Source: an uncultured Oscillibacter sp.
Lineage (GTDB): Bacteria > Bacillota > Clostridia > Oscillospirales > Oscillospiraceae
Direction of reading: 5' to 3'
NCBI GenBank assembly: GCA_910584075.1
Contig: CAJTZI010000025.1
Coordinates: 1 to 29,433, forward strand
Length of the DNA: 29,433 nt
Position numbers and translations under genes: made by a program. Of this stretch, positions 21,984 to 29,350 are shown piece by piece. Within the stretch, counting starts at the first letter, position 1; each line of letters begins with the position of its first letter. The notes under the pieces are model-generated. The model made no database searches. It was not told the origin of the DNA and worked only from the letters and a program-made list of their open reading frames with translations.

Positions 21984-22501
21984 ATCTCAGCTCCCTGGTG
22001 GTTCCCCTGCTGCTGGCCCTGGTGGCGGCATACGGCCTCGGCAGGCGGGTGGACGTCTACGCCGCCCTGACCCGGGGGGCGGCAGACGGACTCTCCGTCC
22101 TGCTGCGGGTCGTCCCCGCCCTGGTGGGACTGCTGACGGCGGTGTCCATGTTCCGGGCCTCCGGAGCCATGGAGTGGCTGTCCGCCCTCTGCGCACCGGT
22201 GCTGGACCTGCTGGGAATTCCCCCGGAGACCGCGCCGCTGATGCTGGTGCGCCCCGTGTCCGGCAGCGGCGCCCTGGCGGTGGGCAGTGAGCTGATGGCC
22301 GCATACGGTCCGGACAGCTACACAGGGCGGGTGGCCGCCGTCATGCTGGGCAGCACAGAGACCACCTTCTACACCATCGCCGTCTACTTCGGCGCGGCGG
22401 GCATCCACAAGACCCGCCATACCATCCCTGCCGCCCTCACCGCCGATCTGGCAGGCTTCATCGCCTCCGCCCTGGCGGTGCGGCTGTTCCTCGGGACATA
22501 G
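21980..22501 (+). CDS. spmB: spore maturation protein B
   Basis: The 173-aa membrane protein is the second Gate-domain half of the SpmAB pair: LVVPLLLALVAAYGLGRRVDVY at the start, then LRVVPALVGLLTAVSMFRASGAM, PPETAPLMLVRPVSGSGALA and the conserved MLGSTETTFYTIAVYFG. The length matches the family. Its ATG overlaps the spmA stop by 4 bp; no separate promoter is needed. A strong bidirectional terminator follows directly. Confidence 0.95.
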   Translation: MNLSSLVVPLLLALVAAYGLGRRVDVYAALTRGAADGLSVLLRVVPALVGLLTAVSMFRASGAMEWLSALCAPVLDLLGIPPETAPLMLVRPVSGSGALAVGSELMAAYGPDSYTGRVAAVMLGSTETTFYTIAVYFGAAGIHKTRHTIPAALTADLAGFIASALAVRLFLGT

Positions 22502-22502
22502 G

Positions 22503-22537
22503 AAAAGCGCACGGAGCTTTGCTCCGTGCGCTTTTTT
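22503..22537. terminator. bidirectional intrinsic terminator
   Basis: Arms 22503-22517 and 22521-22535 pair perfectly over 15 bp with a TTT loop, followed by six T on the plus strand and by four T on the minus strand. It lies between converging spmB and the KamA-family gene. Confidence 0.9.
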
Positions 22538-22538
22538 G

Positions 22539-23654
22539 TCACATGCCCTTCAGCTCATCGTCCAGCCAGGTGTCCGTGGGGGACAGCTTCGCCGTGAACA
22601 CCCGGGCGGCATTCTCCGGCTTCTTGCTCTGGTGGAACTTGAACACCGTCTCTCCACCGGGCATCCGGCAGAAGATCTCAATCTTGCCCAGGGGGTGGCT
22701 CATGGCGTAGCGCACCGCCTTGCCAAAGCCGTTCTGCCGGGACTTTGCCTCATCCACAATGCGGATGCCCTCGTTCAGCGGCACCTGGAAACGGCTGTGC
22801 ACCCCGGTGACCGGGCGGCACTGGAAGATGTAATAGGGCACCACGCCCCACCGGGTCAGGCCCGACAGCAGGTCCCCCAGAACCTCCCCGCTGTCGTTGA
22901 CGCCCCGCAGCAGCACCGTCTGGTTCCGCACCAGCACGCCCCGGTCGATCAGGCTCCGGATGGCCCGCCGTGCCTCCTCTGTCAGCTCCCTCGGGTGGTT
23001 GAACTGGGTCACCAGACACAGGGTCTTCTTTTTGCCGTACTCCGCAAACAGGTCCAGCAGCTCCTGATCGCCGCAGATGCGCTCCGGCAGGGTCACCGGC
23101 ACCCGGGAGCCGAAGCGGATGAAATCCAGGTGCTCCACGGCGCTCAGCTCCCGCAGGTAGCGCTCCACGATGTGGTTGGGGTTCAGCAGGGCGTCGCCGC
23201 CGGAGACCAGCACGTTGGAGATCTCCCAGTGGTCCTTCACATAGGACACCACCTCGTCCACCCGCTTGTTCAGCTCCTCCTCACTCAATCCCACCAACCG
23301 CTTGCGGAAGCAGTGGCGGCAGTACATGGCGCACTGGTTGGTGGACAGCAGCAGCACCGTCTGGGAGTACTTGTGCTGCATTCCCTCCAGCTTGGTGTTG
23401 TCCGCCTCGCCGCTGGTATCAAAGGACCCGCCGCCTTCCAGCTCCTCCAAAGACGGAATACACATCCGCCCGATGGGGTCGTCGGGGTCCTTTGGATCCA
23501 CCAGGGACAGATAATAGGGGGTGATCAGCATGGGAAAGCGGTCCAAAACCTCCGCGTGCTGCGCCGTCTCCTCCGCCGTCCAGCCCAGGATGGGGGCCAG
23601 CTCCTCCGCCGTCCTGATCCCGTTCCTCAATTCATTCTGCCAACTCATATTCAT
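22539..23654 (-). CDS. KamA family radical SAM protein (aminomutase-like)
   Basis: The 371-aa protein has the radical SAM cluster CAMYCRHC (Cys108, Cys112, Cys115) followed by FRKR, as in lysine 2,3-aminomutase, and VLVSGGDALLNPNHIVERYLREL. KamA enzymes move an amino group between carbons 2 and 3 of an amino acid using PLP. The usual PLP-lysine motif PGGGGK is absent; the nearest candidate is the Lys in SHPLGKIEI. The protein is also shorter than classical KamA (about 416 aa) and longer than EpmB. The substrate is therefore open. Start 23654 or 23648 (AAAGGCGG upstream) is chosen; the frame is open to 23765 without a ribosome site. It has a long leader. Confidence 0.88.
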   Translation of the reverse strand: MNMSWQNELRNGIRTAEELAPILGWTAEETAQHAEVLDRFPMLITPYYLSLVDPKDPDDPIGRMCIPSLEELEGGGSFDTSGEADNTKLEGMQHKYSQTVLLLSTNQCAMYCRHCFRKRLVGLSEEELNKRVDEVVSYVKDHWEISNVLVSGGDALLNPNHIVERYLRELSAVEHLDFIRFGSRVPVTLPERICGDQELLDLFAEYGKKKTLCLVTQFNHPRELTEEARRAIRSLIDRGVLVRNQTVLLRGVNDSGEVLGDLLSGLTRWGVVPYYIFQCRPVTGVHSRFQVPLNEGIRIVDEAKSRQNGFGKAVRYAMSHPLGKIEIFCRMPGGETVFKFHQSKKPENAARVFTAKLSPTDTWLDDELKGM

Positions 23655-23822
23655 ACCGCCTTTCCTAGATTCCAAATACCATTTGCAGCCAAAAAAGAAA
23701 AACTCCATATTCGCCGCCGGGAGATACCACGGCCAGGCATGAATACAGAAAAAGAAAACGCGCATAAACTGGCCCTGCGGGCCCGGCTTACACGCTTACA
23801 TAAATGATGTTGATTGAGACCT

Positions 23823-23873
23823 TCAAATCGTAACGGTCAGATTGCCTCCAACGGTATTTATGCCTTCCTCCAT
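23823..23873 (-). CDS. possible 16-aa upstream ORF in the KamA-family leader
   Basis: ATG 23873 stands 5 nt after AGGAG and encodes MEEGINTVGGNLTVTI before TGA. It lies in the roughly 260-nt leader between the predicted promoter and the KamA-family start. I do not recognise the peptide. Ribosome-site placement is the only support. Confidence 0.3.
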   Translation of the reverse strand: MEEGINTVGGNLTVTI

Positions 23874-23921
23874 CGTGCTCCTAGATATGCCTCCAAATAT
23901 TCCATTGATTTCTTTTTATAT

Positions 23922-23950
23922 ATTATAGCAAAAAACTCCCGTAAATACAA
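23922..23950 (-). promoter_or_regulatory. predicted sigma-A promoter of the KamA-family gene
   Basis: On the minus strand TTGTAT (23945-23950), 17-nt spacer, perfect TATAAT (23922-23927). It leaves a leader of about 260 nt. No known riboswitch class is recognisable in the leader. Confidence 0.65.
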
Positions 23951-24045
23951 GTCGAATTTTGCGATTTTAACTAAGTGTTAACAGCTTACCCCATATATGT
24001 ACTTCCCCGCCGCCCACCGGCGCCGAAATTTTTTGAAATTGGGGG

Positions 24046-24074
24046 TTGCATTTCCCGTGTGAGTGTCGTATACT
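24046..24074 (+). promoter_or_regulatory. sigma-A promoter of the FMN riboswitch / ribU transcript
   Basis: TTGCAT (24046-24051), 17-nt spacer, TATACT (24069-24074), about 27 bp before the riboswitch aptamer. Confidence 0.75.
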
Positions 24075-24100
24075 ACCCTCAGAAAACAACTGAATCCTTT

Positions 24101-24218
24101 GTCTTCAGGGCGGGGCGTAATTCCCCACTGGCGGTACAGTCCGCGACCGGCGGCCGTAAGGCCTCCGCTGACCCGGTGAAACTCCGGGACCAACCGTATA
24201 GTCGGGATGGAAGAAGAT
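24101..24218 (+). ncRNA. FMN riboswitch (RFN element) aptamer
   Basis: The conserved RFN blocks occur in order: TCTTCAGGGCGGGG, AATTCCCCACTGGCGGTA, AGTCCGCGA, a variable arm with GGCGGCCGTAAGGCC, then GCTGACCCGGTGAAACTCCGGGACC and GTATAGTCGGGATGGAAGA closing with the first block. FMN binding normally lowers expression of riboflavin synthesis or uptake genes. Here the gene controlled is a riboflavin transporter 110 bp downstream. Confidence 0.96.
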
Positions 24219-24320
24219 GAGTGCGGCGAAGCCGTGCGCTTGTTTGCGCACTCCTTTGTTGTTTGTTCACCTGGAGAGAAGTCAAGGCGTCCAGGTGTTT
24301 TCAAACAAAACGAAGGAGTG
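24219..24320 (+). promoter_or_regulatory. FMN riboswitch expression platform with nested hairpins
   Basis: A hairpin with arms 24268-24275 and 24290-24297 is followed by TTTT (24298-24301) and looks like an intrinsic terminator. Around it, GTTTG (24261-24265) can pair with CAAAC (24302-24306), and CACTCCTT (24249-24256) with AAGGAGTG (24313-24320), which contains the ribU ribosome site. Upstream GAGTGCG (24219-24225) can instead pair with CGCACTC (24247-24253), freeing the ribosome site. The two pairings exclude each other. Confidence 0.65.
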
Positions 24321-24327
24321 TTTTTTC

Positions 24328-25023
24328 ATGTCTGATCCCAATGTCACCGTCGTCTCCGCCCCCCGCGCCCGCATGCGTGTCAAGACCGTCACCTCCCTGG
24401 GCATGCTCACAGCCGTGGCCTATGTCACCATGCTCCTGAGCAAGATGCTGCCCCAGGTGTACGGCTTCCTCCAGCTGGACGTGCAGGCCACCGCCATCAC
24501 CATCGGCGGCTTCCTCTTCGGCCCCCTGGCCGCCGCCGCCATCTCCCTGGTGCTGCCCGTGATCGAGATGCTCACCGTCAGCGACACCGGCCCCATCGGC
24601 TGCCTCATGAATGTGCTGGCCACCGCCTCCTTCTGCTGCACCGCCGCCTTTGTCTACAAGAAGATGCACACCCGGAAGGGCGCCGTCATCGGCCTGACCC
24701 TGGGCGTCGCCGCCCAGGTGGTGGTAATGCTGCTGTGGAACTACCTTGTGACCCCCATCTACCAGGGCGTGCCCCGGGACGTGGTTGCGGGAATGCTGCC
24801 CACTGTATTCCTCCCCTTCAACCTGGTAAAAGGCGGGCTGAACATGGGGCTGATCCTGGTACTCTACAAGCCCGTGGTCACCGCCTTGCGGCGGGCCAAG
24901 CTGGCGCCGGAGTCCCAGACCATCGTGGAGAGCAAGAAGATCAACGCCGGATTCCTGCTGTTCTCTCTGGCGGTGCTGGGTACCTTCGTCACCATCGCCC
25001 TGGTGCTGATGAAGATTATCTGA
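24328..25023 (+). CDS. ribU: riboflavin ECF transporter S component
   Basis: RibU binds riboflavin and, with the shared ECF energising module (encoded elsewhere), imports it. The 231-aa membrane protein has about six hydrophobic segments; LGMLTAVAYVTMLLSKMLP, FLQLDVQATAITIGGFLFGPLAAAAIS, MNVLATASFCCTAAFVYKK and FNLVKGGLNMGLILVLYKP are characteristic of ECF S components of this group. The FMN riboswitch upstream makes riboflavin the firm substrate guess. AAGGAG is 9 nt before ATG 24328; earlier in-frame ATGs lie within the riboswitch. A 17-bp hairpin follows. Confidence 0.95.
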   Translation: MSDPNVTVVSAPRARMRVKTVTSLGMLTAVAYVTMLLSKMLPQVYGFLQLDVQATAITIGGFLFGPLAAAAISLVLPVIEMLTVSDTGPIGCLMNVLATASFCCTAAFVYKKMHTRKGAVIGLTLGVAAQVVVMLLWNYLVTPIYQGVPRDVVAGMLPTVFLPFNLVKGGLNMGLILVLYKPVVTALRRAKLAPESQTIVESKKINAGFLLFSLAVLGTFVTIALVLMKII

Positions 25024-25051
25024 TTTTGTCATCCATACCATTTTCCTTTCT

Positions 25052-25087
25052 GGAGGAGGCGGCGTGTGTACACACGCCGCCTCCTCC
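25052..25087 (+). terminator. hairpin terminator after ribU
   Basis: Arms 25052-25068 and 25071-25087 form a perfect 17-bp inverted repeat centred on TA, followed by TTGTCT. It lies between converging ribU and the XRE/membrane gene. The U tract is weak. Confidence 0.65.
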
Positions 25088-25128
25088 TTGTCTCACTCTC
25101 TTGGCACTTGTGTCAAAGCAAAACCGTT

Positions 25129-25638
25129 TTACCCTCTCTTCCGCGTCATGAGCATGCCAGCCGACGCCCCTATGAGAACCGCCGGAGCCAATTTGACAAA
25201 CAGCCACTCAAATCCGTGGAAGAGCACTCCGACGACGGCGGTCTCAGGCTTGCTGTAATCCCATCCCAGATAGGGACTGTGAAGTGCGCTGAGAACCGCA
25301 AAAATCGCTACTGTGACTGCGAACAATGTGATGAACAGCCCGTGCCATGCCTTTTGTCTCACGGCCCTCCTCTCCGCCAACTGGAGATTGATGATCTCCA
25401 GCTTCTCGCAAATTACCTTCAAGCTGTCAGCCTCCGGCGCAGTAATCGTCTCTCCCAGCAAAGTGCTCACCGGTGTTTCAAGGACCTCTGACAGGGAGAT
25501 GAGCATATCGGAATCGGGAACCGACAGCGCCTGCTCCCATTTTGAAACCGTCTGCCGCACCACGCCCAGCTTGACAGAGAGCTCCTCCTGAGAAAGCCCT
25601 TTAGCCTTTCTGACAGCTCTGATGTTTTCGTTCAGCAT
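25129..25638 (-). CDS. XRE family regulator with C-terminal membrane segments
   Basis: The 169-aa protein has an N-terminal Cro/C1 helix-turn-helix (NIRAVRKAKGLSQEELSVKLGVVRQTVSKWEQALSVPDSDMLISLSEVLETPVSTLLGE), a short helical linker, and two hydrophobic segments (about residues 98-118 and 135-163) ending in RKRG. Such membrane-anchored repressors occur widely in Firmicutes; what they sense is mostly unknown. GAAGG stands 9 nt before ATG 25638; an upstream in-frame start has no site. Its promoter overlaps two inverted repeats, which suggests autoregulation. It converges on ribU and is divergent from dinB. Confidence 0.88.
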   Translation of the reverse strand: MLNENIRAVRKAKGLSQEELSVKLGVVRQTVSKWEQALSVPDSDMLISLSEVLETPVSTLLGETITAPEADSLKVICEKLEIINLQLAERRAVRQKAWHGLFITLFAVTVAIFAVLSALHSPYLGWDYSKPETAVVGVLFHGFEWLFVKLAPAVLIGASAGMLMTRKRG

Positions 25639-25655
25639 GAGGAATACCTTCTTTC

Positions 25656-25707
25656 TTGTGATTGTTGACACAATTATAGGAAGAACTGCCCGTTGCTGCA
25701 AGCAACG
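25656..25707 (-). promoter_or_regulatory. promoter and candidate operators of the membrane XRE gene
   Basis: On the minus strand TTGCAG (25696-25701), 17-nt spacer, perfect TATAAT (25673-25678). Two inverted repeats flank it: TTGTG-N8-CACAA (25656-25673) at the start-site side and CGTTGCT-N3-AGCAACG (25691-25707) over the -35 box. Confidence 0.65.
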
Positions 25708-25950
25708 CATATTAACATTCGCGTTTTATCTAAGCTGTACCGCGTTCAATTACATCGTCCGGCTTTATGGAACAAACTGACTTCCTCTGTTTGAGTATCC
25801 CTGCCGGGACTCTTCTTATTCCGCCCCTCTTTCCATGAGAGGACCGGAACGCATGGAGAGACGGGCGGCCAACCGCCGCCCCCGCAATGCTTTCAGGAAA
25901 AGGCAGACATATTAAAATCGCAGTCGGACACGTCTTTCGTCTCTTCCTCT
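25708..25950. other. intergenic region without a recognised gene
   Basis: About 240 bp between the XRE promoter and the dinB promoter region. No reading frame has a ribosome site and a recognisable product, and I see no known RNA structure. Confidence 0.5.
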
Positions 25951-25978
25951 TTTCAAACGAGAACGGATGTGCTATTAT
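25951..25978 (+). promoter_or_regulatory. possible dinB promoter with imperfect SOS box
   Basis: TTTCAA (25951-25956), 16-nt spacer, TATTAT (25973-25978). GAACGGATGTGC (25961-25972) matches the LexA core GAAC-N4-GTTC at all but one position and would overlap the promoter. A Firmicute SOS operator is possible. Confidence 0.4.
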
Positions 25979-26011
25979 AGGGAAAACATTTGGCGGAGAG
26001 GAGGACTGCCC

Positions 26012-27229
26012 GTGGACCGCGTGATTTTACACTGTGACCTGAACTGCTTCTACGCCTCCGTGGAGCTGCTGAGCCATCCGGACCTGCGGGAGATCCCCAC
26101 AGCGGTCTGCGGGGATCCCTCCTCGCGCCACGGCATCATCCTGGCCAAGAACGAGCCAGCAAAAAAATACGGCGTTCAGACGGCGGAGACCATCTGGCAG
26201 GCCAGGAAGAAATGCCCCGGTCTGGTGCTGCTGCCGCCCCACCACAGCCTGTACCGCCAGTACTCCCGGAAGGTCAACGGCATCTACGACCAGTACACCG
26301 ATCTGGTGGAGCCCTTTGGCATCGACGAGAGCTGGCTGGACGTGACCCACACCCTTCACCTCTTCGGCGGGGACGCCAGGGCCCTGGCAGACACCCTGCG
26401 GATGCGGATCAGACAGGAGTTGGGTCTGACCCTCTCCGTAGGGGTCAGCTTCAACAAGGTCTTTGCCAAGCTGGGCAGCGACTATCAAAAGCCGGATGCC
26501 ACCACGGTGATCTCCCGGGAAAACTGGCAGTCCCTTGTCTGGCCCCTGCCGGTGGGGGATCTGCTGTACGTGGGCGGCGCGGCCCGGAAGCTCCTCCGCC
26601 AGTATGGGGTGGAGACCATCGGGCAGCTGGCATCCTGCCGCCGGGAGATGCTGGAGACCCTCATGGGCAAAATGGGCGCCCAGCTCCACGAGTACGCCAA
26701 CGGGCTGGACCGCGATCCCGTCCGCTCCCGGGCAGAGGCGGAACCGGTGAAGTCCGTAGGCAACGGCACCACCTTCCCCCAGAACCTCACCACCCGGGAG
26801 GAGGTGCGGCGTGGCATTGCCGTGCTGGCGGACTCCGTGGCCACCCGCCTGCGCCGTCTGGAAATGTACGCCGGAGGCGTCCAGGTGACAGTCCGGGACC
26901 CGGCCTTTCACGACCGCTCCCGCCAGCGGCAGTTCGCCGCTCCCACGCACCTGATCCGGGATCTGACGGAATCCGCCATGGACCTGACAGCGGAGCTGTG
27001 GCAGCCCCCGGCCCCCATCCGGGCCCTGACCGTCACCGCCATCCACCTCTCCCCGGAGGACGCTGCCTATGAGCAGGTGGACCTGTTCAACACAGAGGCC
27101 CTGCCTAAAAAGGAAAAGCAGGAAAAGCTGGAGGCCGCCATGGACCGCATCCGGGGCAAATTCGGCGCGGACGCCATTGCCTTTGGGGCGTCCCGGCCGG
27201 AAAAACGAGAGGAGGACCCCCTGCCATGA
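26012..27229 (+). CDS. dinB: DNA polymerase IV (Y-family)
   Basis: DinB is an error-prone polymerase for translesion synthesis. The 405-aa protein has HCDLNCFYASVE (metal Asp9, steric-gate region Phe13), SRHGIILAKNEPAKKYGV, and FGIDESWLDVT with the catalytic Asp105/Glu106, then a helix-hairpin-helix-like thumb (LYVGGAARKLLRQYGVETIGQLA) and a little-finger domain. GAGAGGAGG lies before GTG 26012, which begins the conserved sequence; the upstream in-frame ATG at 25967 overlaps the promoter. The stop overlaps the next start by 4 bp, tying it to the folate cyclo-ligase gene. Confidence 0.94.
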   Translation: MDRVILHCDLNCFYASVELLSHPDLREIPTAVCGDPSSRHGIILAKNEPAKKYGVQTAETIWQARKKCPGLVLLPPHHSLYRQYSRKVNGIYDQYTDLVEPFGIDESWLDVTHTLHLFGGDARALADTLRMRIRQELGLTLSVGVSFNKVFAKLGSDYQKPDATTVISRENWQSLVWPLPVGDLLYVGGAARKLLRQYGVETIGQLASCRREMLETLMGKMGAQLHEYANGLDRDPVRSRAEAEPVKSVGNGTTFPQNLTTREEVRRGIAVLADSVATRLRRLEMYAGGVQVTVRDPAFHDRSRQRQFAAPTHLIRDLTESAMDLTAELWQPPAPIRALTVTAIHLSPEDAAYEQVDLFNTEALPKKEKQEKLEAAMDRIRGKFGADAIAFGASRPEKREEDPLP

Positions 27230-27813
27230 CCAGACAAGAGGAAAAACAGCGTCTCCGCCGCACCATCCGGGCCCTGGAAGAGAGCCTCTCTCCCAGATAT
27301 CTGGAGGAGTCCGGCCGAACTATCGCCGCCCGTCTGCTGGCTATGCCGGAGTACCGGGCCGCCGGAACGGTATTTTGTTTCGCGGGGTTCGGACGGGAGG
27401 TGGACACCCGGCCCATTCTGGAGGATGCCCTGTCCGCCGGAAAAGTCCTCTGTCTTCCTCTATGCGTTGGTTCGGGGCAGATGGAACTGCGGCAGGTCAG
27501 CGGCCTGGCCCGTCTCTCTCCTGGGGCCTTCGGCATCCCGGAGCCCCCGGCGGACAGCCCCGCGGCGCAGGTCGATGAGGTGGATTTTGCCATATTGCCC
27601 TGCGTCACCTGCGACCATGCCGGACGCCGCCTGGGCCGCGGCGGCGGATACTACGACCGCTTCTTGGCCCGCTACCGGGGCGGGACTGTCCTGCTGTGCA
27701 GGGAAAAGCTCATCCGGGAGGAGATTCCCGTGGAGCCCCACGACTTCCCTGTCCCCTGGGTGCTGACGGAGCGGGGGCTGTATGAGGACGGCGTCCCGGC
27801 CCGGCTGGGATAG
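27226..27813 (+). CDS. 5-formyltetrahydrofolate cyclo-ligase
   Basis: The enzyme uses ATP to convert 5-formyl-THF to 5,10-methenyl-THF, returning a by-product of serine hydroxymethyltransferase to the active folate pool. The 195-aa protein has the N-terminal basic helix (RQEEKQRLRRTIRALEESLSP), VFCFAGFGREVDTRPIL, and the nucleotide motif GRRLGRGGGYYDRFLARY, followed by the closing IPVEPHDFPVPWVLTERG. The length is normal. ATG 27226 overlaps dinB by 4 bp. glyA starts 135 bp downstream from its own promoter, so the two folate genes are neighbours but probably separately controlled. Confidence 0.95.
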   Translation: MTRQEEKQRLRRTIRALEESLSPRYLEESGRTIAARLLAMPEYRAAGTVFCFAGFGREVDTRPILEDALSAGKVLCLPLCVGSGQMELRQVSGLARLSPGAFGIPEPPADSPAAQVDEVDFAILPCVTCDHAGRRLGRGGGYYDRFLARYRGGTVLLCREKLIREEIPVEPHDFPVPWVLTERGLYEDGVPARLG

Positions 27814-27877
27814 GCAGAGCTGTAAAAATTGCCAATATCCCCGCAAATACTGAGGGATTTCCGGTGAAAATATGCCA

Positions 27878-27919
27878 TTGTTAAAAAGAGACCTATCGCC
27901 TAAAATAGAGGTAGTACTT
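27878..27919 (+). promoter_or_regulatory. glyA promoter with motif shared with the radical SAM gene
   Basis: TTGTTA (27878-27883), 17-nt spacer, TAAAAT (27901-27906). The region holds TATCGCCTAAAA (27894-27905) and AGTACTT (27913-27919), both also present before the radical SAM gene at 4100-4123. Confidence 0.7.
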
Positions 27920-27948
27920 TCTCTGTCAGCAAAGGAGGAAATTCCCCA

Positions 27949-29196
27949 ATGATTCAGCAGACTATGGACTATATCTCTCGGTTCGACCCGGAGGTAGGCG
28001 CGTCCATCCGGGAGGAATTTGCCCGGGAGTGCCGCAATATTGAGCTCATCGCCTCGGAAAACCTGGTGAGCCCCGCCGTGATGCTCGCCATGGGCACCTG
28101 CCTCACCAATAAATATGCCGAGGGCTATCCTGGCAAACGCTACTACGGCGGCTGCTACGCTGTGGATATCACCGAGGAGATCGCCCGGAAACGGGCCTGT
28201 CAGCTCTTTGGCTGCAACTACGCCAATGTCCAACCCCACTCCGGAGCCAATGCGAACCTGGCAGCCTTCTTCGCCCTGGTCCAGCCCGGGGACACCGTTC
28301 TGGGCATGAATCTGGCCCACGGCGGCCACCTCAGCCACGGCAGTCCGGTGAACATCTCCGGCAAATACTTCAACATCGTCCCCTACGGCGTCAGCGATGA
28401 CACCGAGACCATCGACTACGACGCCCTGCTGGAAACCGCCAGGACCTGCCGCCCCAAGCTGATTGTCTGCGGCGCCAGCGCCTACCCTCGCACCATCGAC
28501 TTCGCCCGGTTCCGCTCTGTGGCCGACGAGGTGGGCGCCTATCTGATGGTAGATATGGCCCATATCGCCGGCCTAGTTGCCGCCGGAGTCCACCCCTCTC
28601 CCCTGCCCTACGCCGATGTGGTGACCACCACCACCCACAAGACCCTTCGGGGCCCCCGGGGCGGCATGGTCCTGTGCAACGACGAGACCCTGTACAAGAG
28701 GATCAACTCCGCCGTGTTCCCCGGCACCCAGGGCGGCCCCCTAGAGCACATCATCGCCGCCAAGGCGGTGTGCCTGGGAGAGGCGCTGAAACCGGAGTTC
28801 CGGACCTACGGCGCCCAGGTGGTGAAAAATGCCGCCGTCCTGGCGGAGGAGCTGGTAAAGCAGGGCTTCCGTCTGGTGTCCGGGGGCACGGACAACCATC
28901 TGTGTCTTGTGGATGTGCGGAACTTCCACATCACCGGCAAGGAGTTTGAGCGCCGTCTGGACGAGGTCCAGATCACAGTGAACAAGAACGCCATCCCCAA
29001 CGATCCGGAGAAGCCCTTCGTCACCAGCGGCGTCCGGGTGGGCACCCCCGCCGTCACCTCCCGTGGCTTCAAGGAACCGGAGATGGTGAAGATCGCCCGG
29101 TGGATGGCCATGGCGGCCCGGGACTTCGAGAGCTGCAAGGAAAGGGTCCGGCAGGAAGTCGATGCTCTGTGCCGGGAGTTTCCCATCTATCAGTAA
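27949..29196 (+). CDS. glyA: serine hydroxymethyltransferase
   Basis: GlyA interconverts serine and glycine with transfer of a one-carbon unit to tetrahydrofolate, using PLP. The 415-aa protein is full length. Landmarks are NIELIASENLVSPAV, KYAEGYPGKRYYGGC, VQPHSGANANLAAF, VDMAHIAGLVAAGVHPSP (PLP-binding Asp202, His205) and the Schiff-base Lys231 in TTTTHKTLRGPRGG. AAAGGAGG stands before ATG 27949. It has its own near-consensus promoter and a terminator, so it is monocistronic. It sits next to the cyclo-ligase that repairs its side product. Confidence 0.97.
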   Translation: MIQQTMDYISRFDPEVGASIREEFARECRNIELIASENLVSPAVMLAMGTCLTNKYAEGYPGKRYYGGCYAVDITEEIARKRACQLFGCNYANVQPHSGANANLAAFFALVQPGDTVLGMNLAHGGHLSHGSPVNISGKYFNIVPYGVSDDTETIDYDALLETARTCRPKLIVCGASAYPRTIDFARFRSVADEVGAYLMVDMAHIAGLVAAGVHPSPLPYADVVTTTTHKTLRGPRGGMVLCNDETLYKRINSAVFPGTQGGPLEHIIAAKAVCLGEALKPEFRTYGAQVVKNAAVLAEELVKQGFRLVSGGTDNHLCLVDVRNFHITGKEFERRLDEVQITVNKNAIPNDPEKPFVTSGVRVGTPAVTSRGFKEPEMVKIARWMAMAARDFESCKERVRQEVDALCREFPIYQ

Positions 29197-29209
29197 AGCG
29201 CCATGCGGA

Positions 29210-29240
29210 GAGCCGTGTCCATTCTGGACACGGCTCCTTT
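29210..29240 (+). terminator. intrinsic terminator of glyA
   Basis: Arms 29210-29220 and 29226-29236 pair perfectly over 11 bp with a 5-nt loop, followed by CTTTC. Confidence 0.75.
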
Positions 29241-29317
29241 CATAGCCTGTCCTCCTTTTCTATATACTAGCAAGAGGCTGGGGAGAAATCATCACAAAAG
29301 GGAAACAAAGCAGGAAC

Positions 29318-29348
29318 GAAAAAAAGACACACTCGAAAGAGTGTGTCT
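29318..29348 (-). terminator. intrinsic terminator of the rRNA operon
   Basis: Arms 29325-29334 and 29339-29348 pair perfectly over 10 bp with a four-base loop; on the minus strand a T7 tract (29319-29325) follows. It lies immediately 3' of the 5S rRNA. Confidence 0.9.
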
Positions 29349-29350
29349 CA

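Noticed and set aside
23739..23807. Plus-strand 22-aa ORF (MNTEKENAHKLALRARL...)
   Set aside because: Poorly spaced ribosome site and no promoter on this strand; it lies in the leader of a minus-strand gene.
23655..23930. A lysine riboswitch before the KamA-family gene
   Set aside because: The leader does not show the conserved lysine-riboswitch blocks I would expect; only generic GGAGG stretches and a short ORF are visible.
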